Below are positions 63,546 through 64,000 of a stretch of DNA of 64,000 nt, piece after piece; within the stretch, counting starts at the first letter, position 1; each line of letters starts with the position of its first letter. The DNA is taken from the NCBI GenBank assembly GCA_009746045.1, contig RPFO01000406.1, forward strand, positions 1,144,030 to 1,208,029. The letters are read 5' to 3'. The notes beneath the pieces are model-generated. The model was not told the origin of the DNA. It was given only the letters and a program-made list of their open reading frames with translations, and did no database searches. The stretch comes from Mesostigma viride (taxonomy: Eukaryota > Streptophyta > Mesostigmatophyceae > Mesostigmatales > Mesostigmataceae). A program made the translations under genes and the position numbers.

Positions 63546-64000
63546 CTTCTAACAAGCAATTACCTTGCGCACGGGGCAGTCAGTAAGGCGGCCGTTGGGG
63601 GGGGCTGAGCCCAGGCGCGGGCGCGACGCCAGCCCCGCTGTTGGGACCGGGGCAGCTCGCAAAGCCGCTGCCGCTGGTGCGGCTGCCAGGGATGCGATTG
63701 TCAGCGCCGGGCACGGATGTGCCAGGCTCGCTGCTGAGCGGGGACAGTGCGCTGCAGGCAAAGGCACGCAAACGACGCAGGTTTGGTCCACATGGGTGCC
63801 TTAGTCCGAAAGCCAAGTGCGTTACTCCATACCTAACACCACGCATCATCACACGATGAACATAATGATGTCAGGTTGGCATGCCGCGTGGCCCAAGGGG
63901 GCTGTCTCTTCTAACAAGCAATTACCTTGCGCACGGGTCAGTCAGTAAGGCGGCCGTTGGGGGGGGCTGAGCCCAGGCGCGGGCACGACGCCAACCCCGC
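63546..64000. repeat. 361-bp tandem duplication, second copy cut by window end
   Basis: CTAACAAGCAATTACCTTGC and the following 75 bp occur at 63549 and again at 63910, with about three differences. On the minus strand both copies contain GTGCGCAAG|GTAATTGC, a candidate 3' exon end and donor for the MULE gene. Confidence 0.85.

Overview
The window is nuclear DNA of a eukaryote with spliced genes, very long introns, many minisatellites and dense retroelement debris. Three genes with phased GT-AG exons can be read. A plastid-type protein, a CEP78-like centriole/cilium protein, a FAR1/MULE transposase, a chromodomain Ty3/gypsy element and one possible TGTAA polyadenylation signal together suggest a flagellated green alga (Chlorophyta, perhaps Chlamydomonadales). 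The genus cannot be fixed from this sequence.

Layout. 1-10389 is a Ty3/gypsy chromovirus cut by the left window edge: partial 5' LTR, gag, PR-RT-RNaseH, integrase plus chromodomain, a large extra ORF of unknown function, and a 571-bp 3' LTR. 10518-12321 is a 1.8-kb heptanucleotide satellite. 12696-13439 (minus) is a coiled-coil exon. 14335-34452 (plus) is a 20-kb gene for which 15 phase-consistent exons can be proposed, giving 893 codons. It has N-terminal leucine-rich repeats and a short C-terminal coiled coil, resembling CEP78. Its introns hold several large satellites. 34925-46165 is a stack of nested retroelements: a full-length but frameshifted LINE with a 12-bp target-site duplication, a TA-flanked MITE, three copies of a half-LINE (ORF1 relic plus 3' tail, no ORF2), and LINE fragments. 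47630-50515 (plus) is a three-exon gene for a probable plastid membrane protein. 51711-54215 (minus) is a complete four-exon AIM24-family gene. 55966-57345 is a 21-bp minisatellite split by a SINE-like insertion. 57600-58300 holds more copies of a dispersed repeat. 58986-63248 (minus) is a FAR1/MULE transposase gene, and the window ends in a 361-bp tandem duplication.

Two patterns stand out. First, minisatellites in at least two genes have amplified the end of an exon together with its splice donor. Each repeat unit reads as exon piece, GT...AG, exon piece, so the arrays look splice-competent. Second, a LINE and several non-autonomous families share a 3' terminal stem-loop with a conserved CAAC/CCAC loop and covarying stem, followed by an AT-rich tail, which points to a LINE-driven SINE and half-LINE system. 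For three insertions the empty target site is present elsewhere in the same window.
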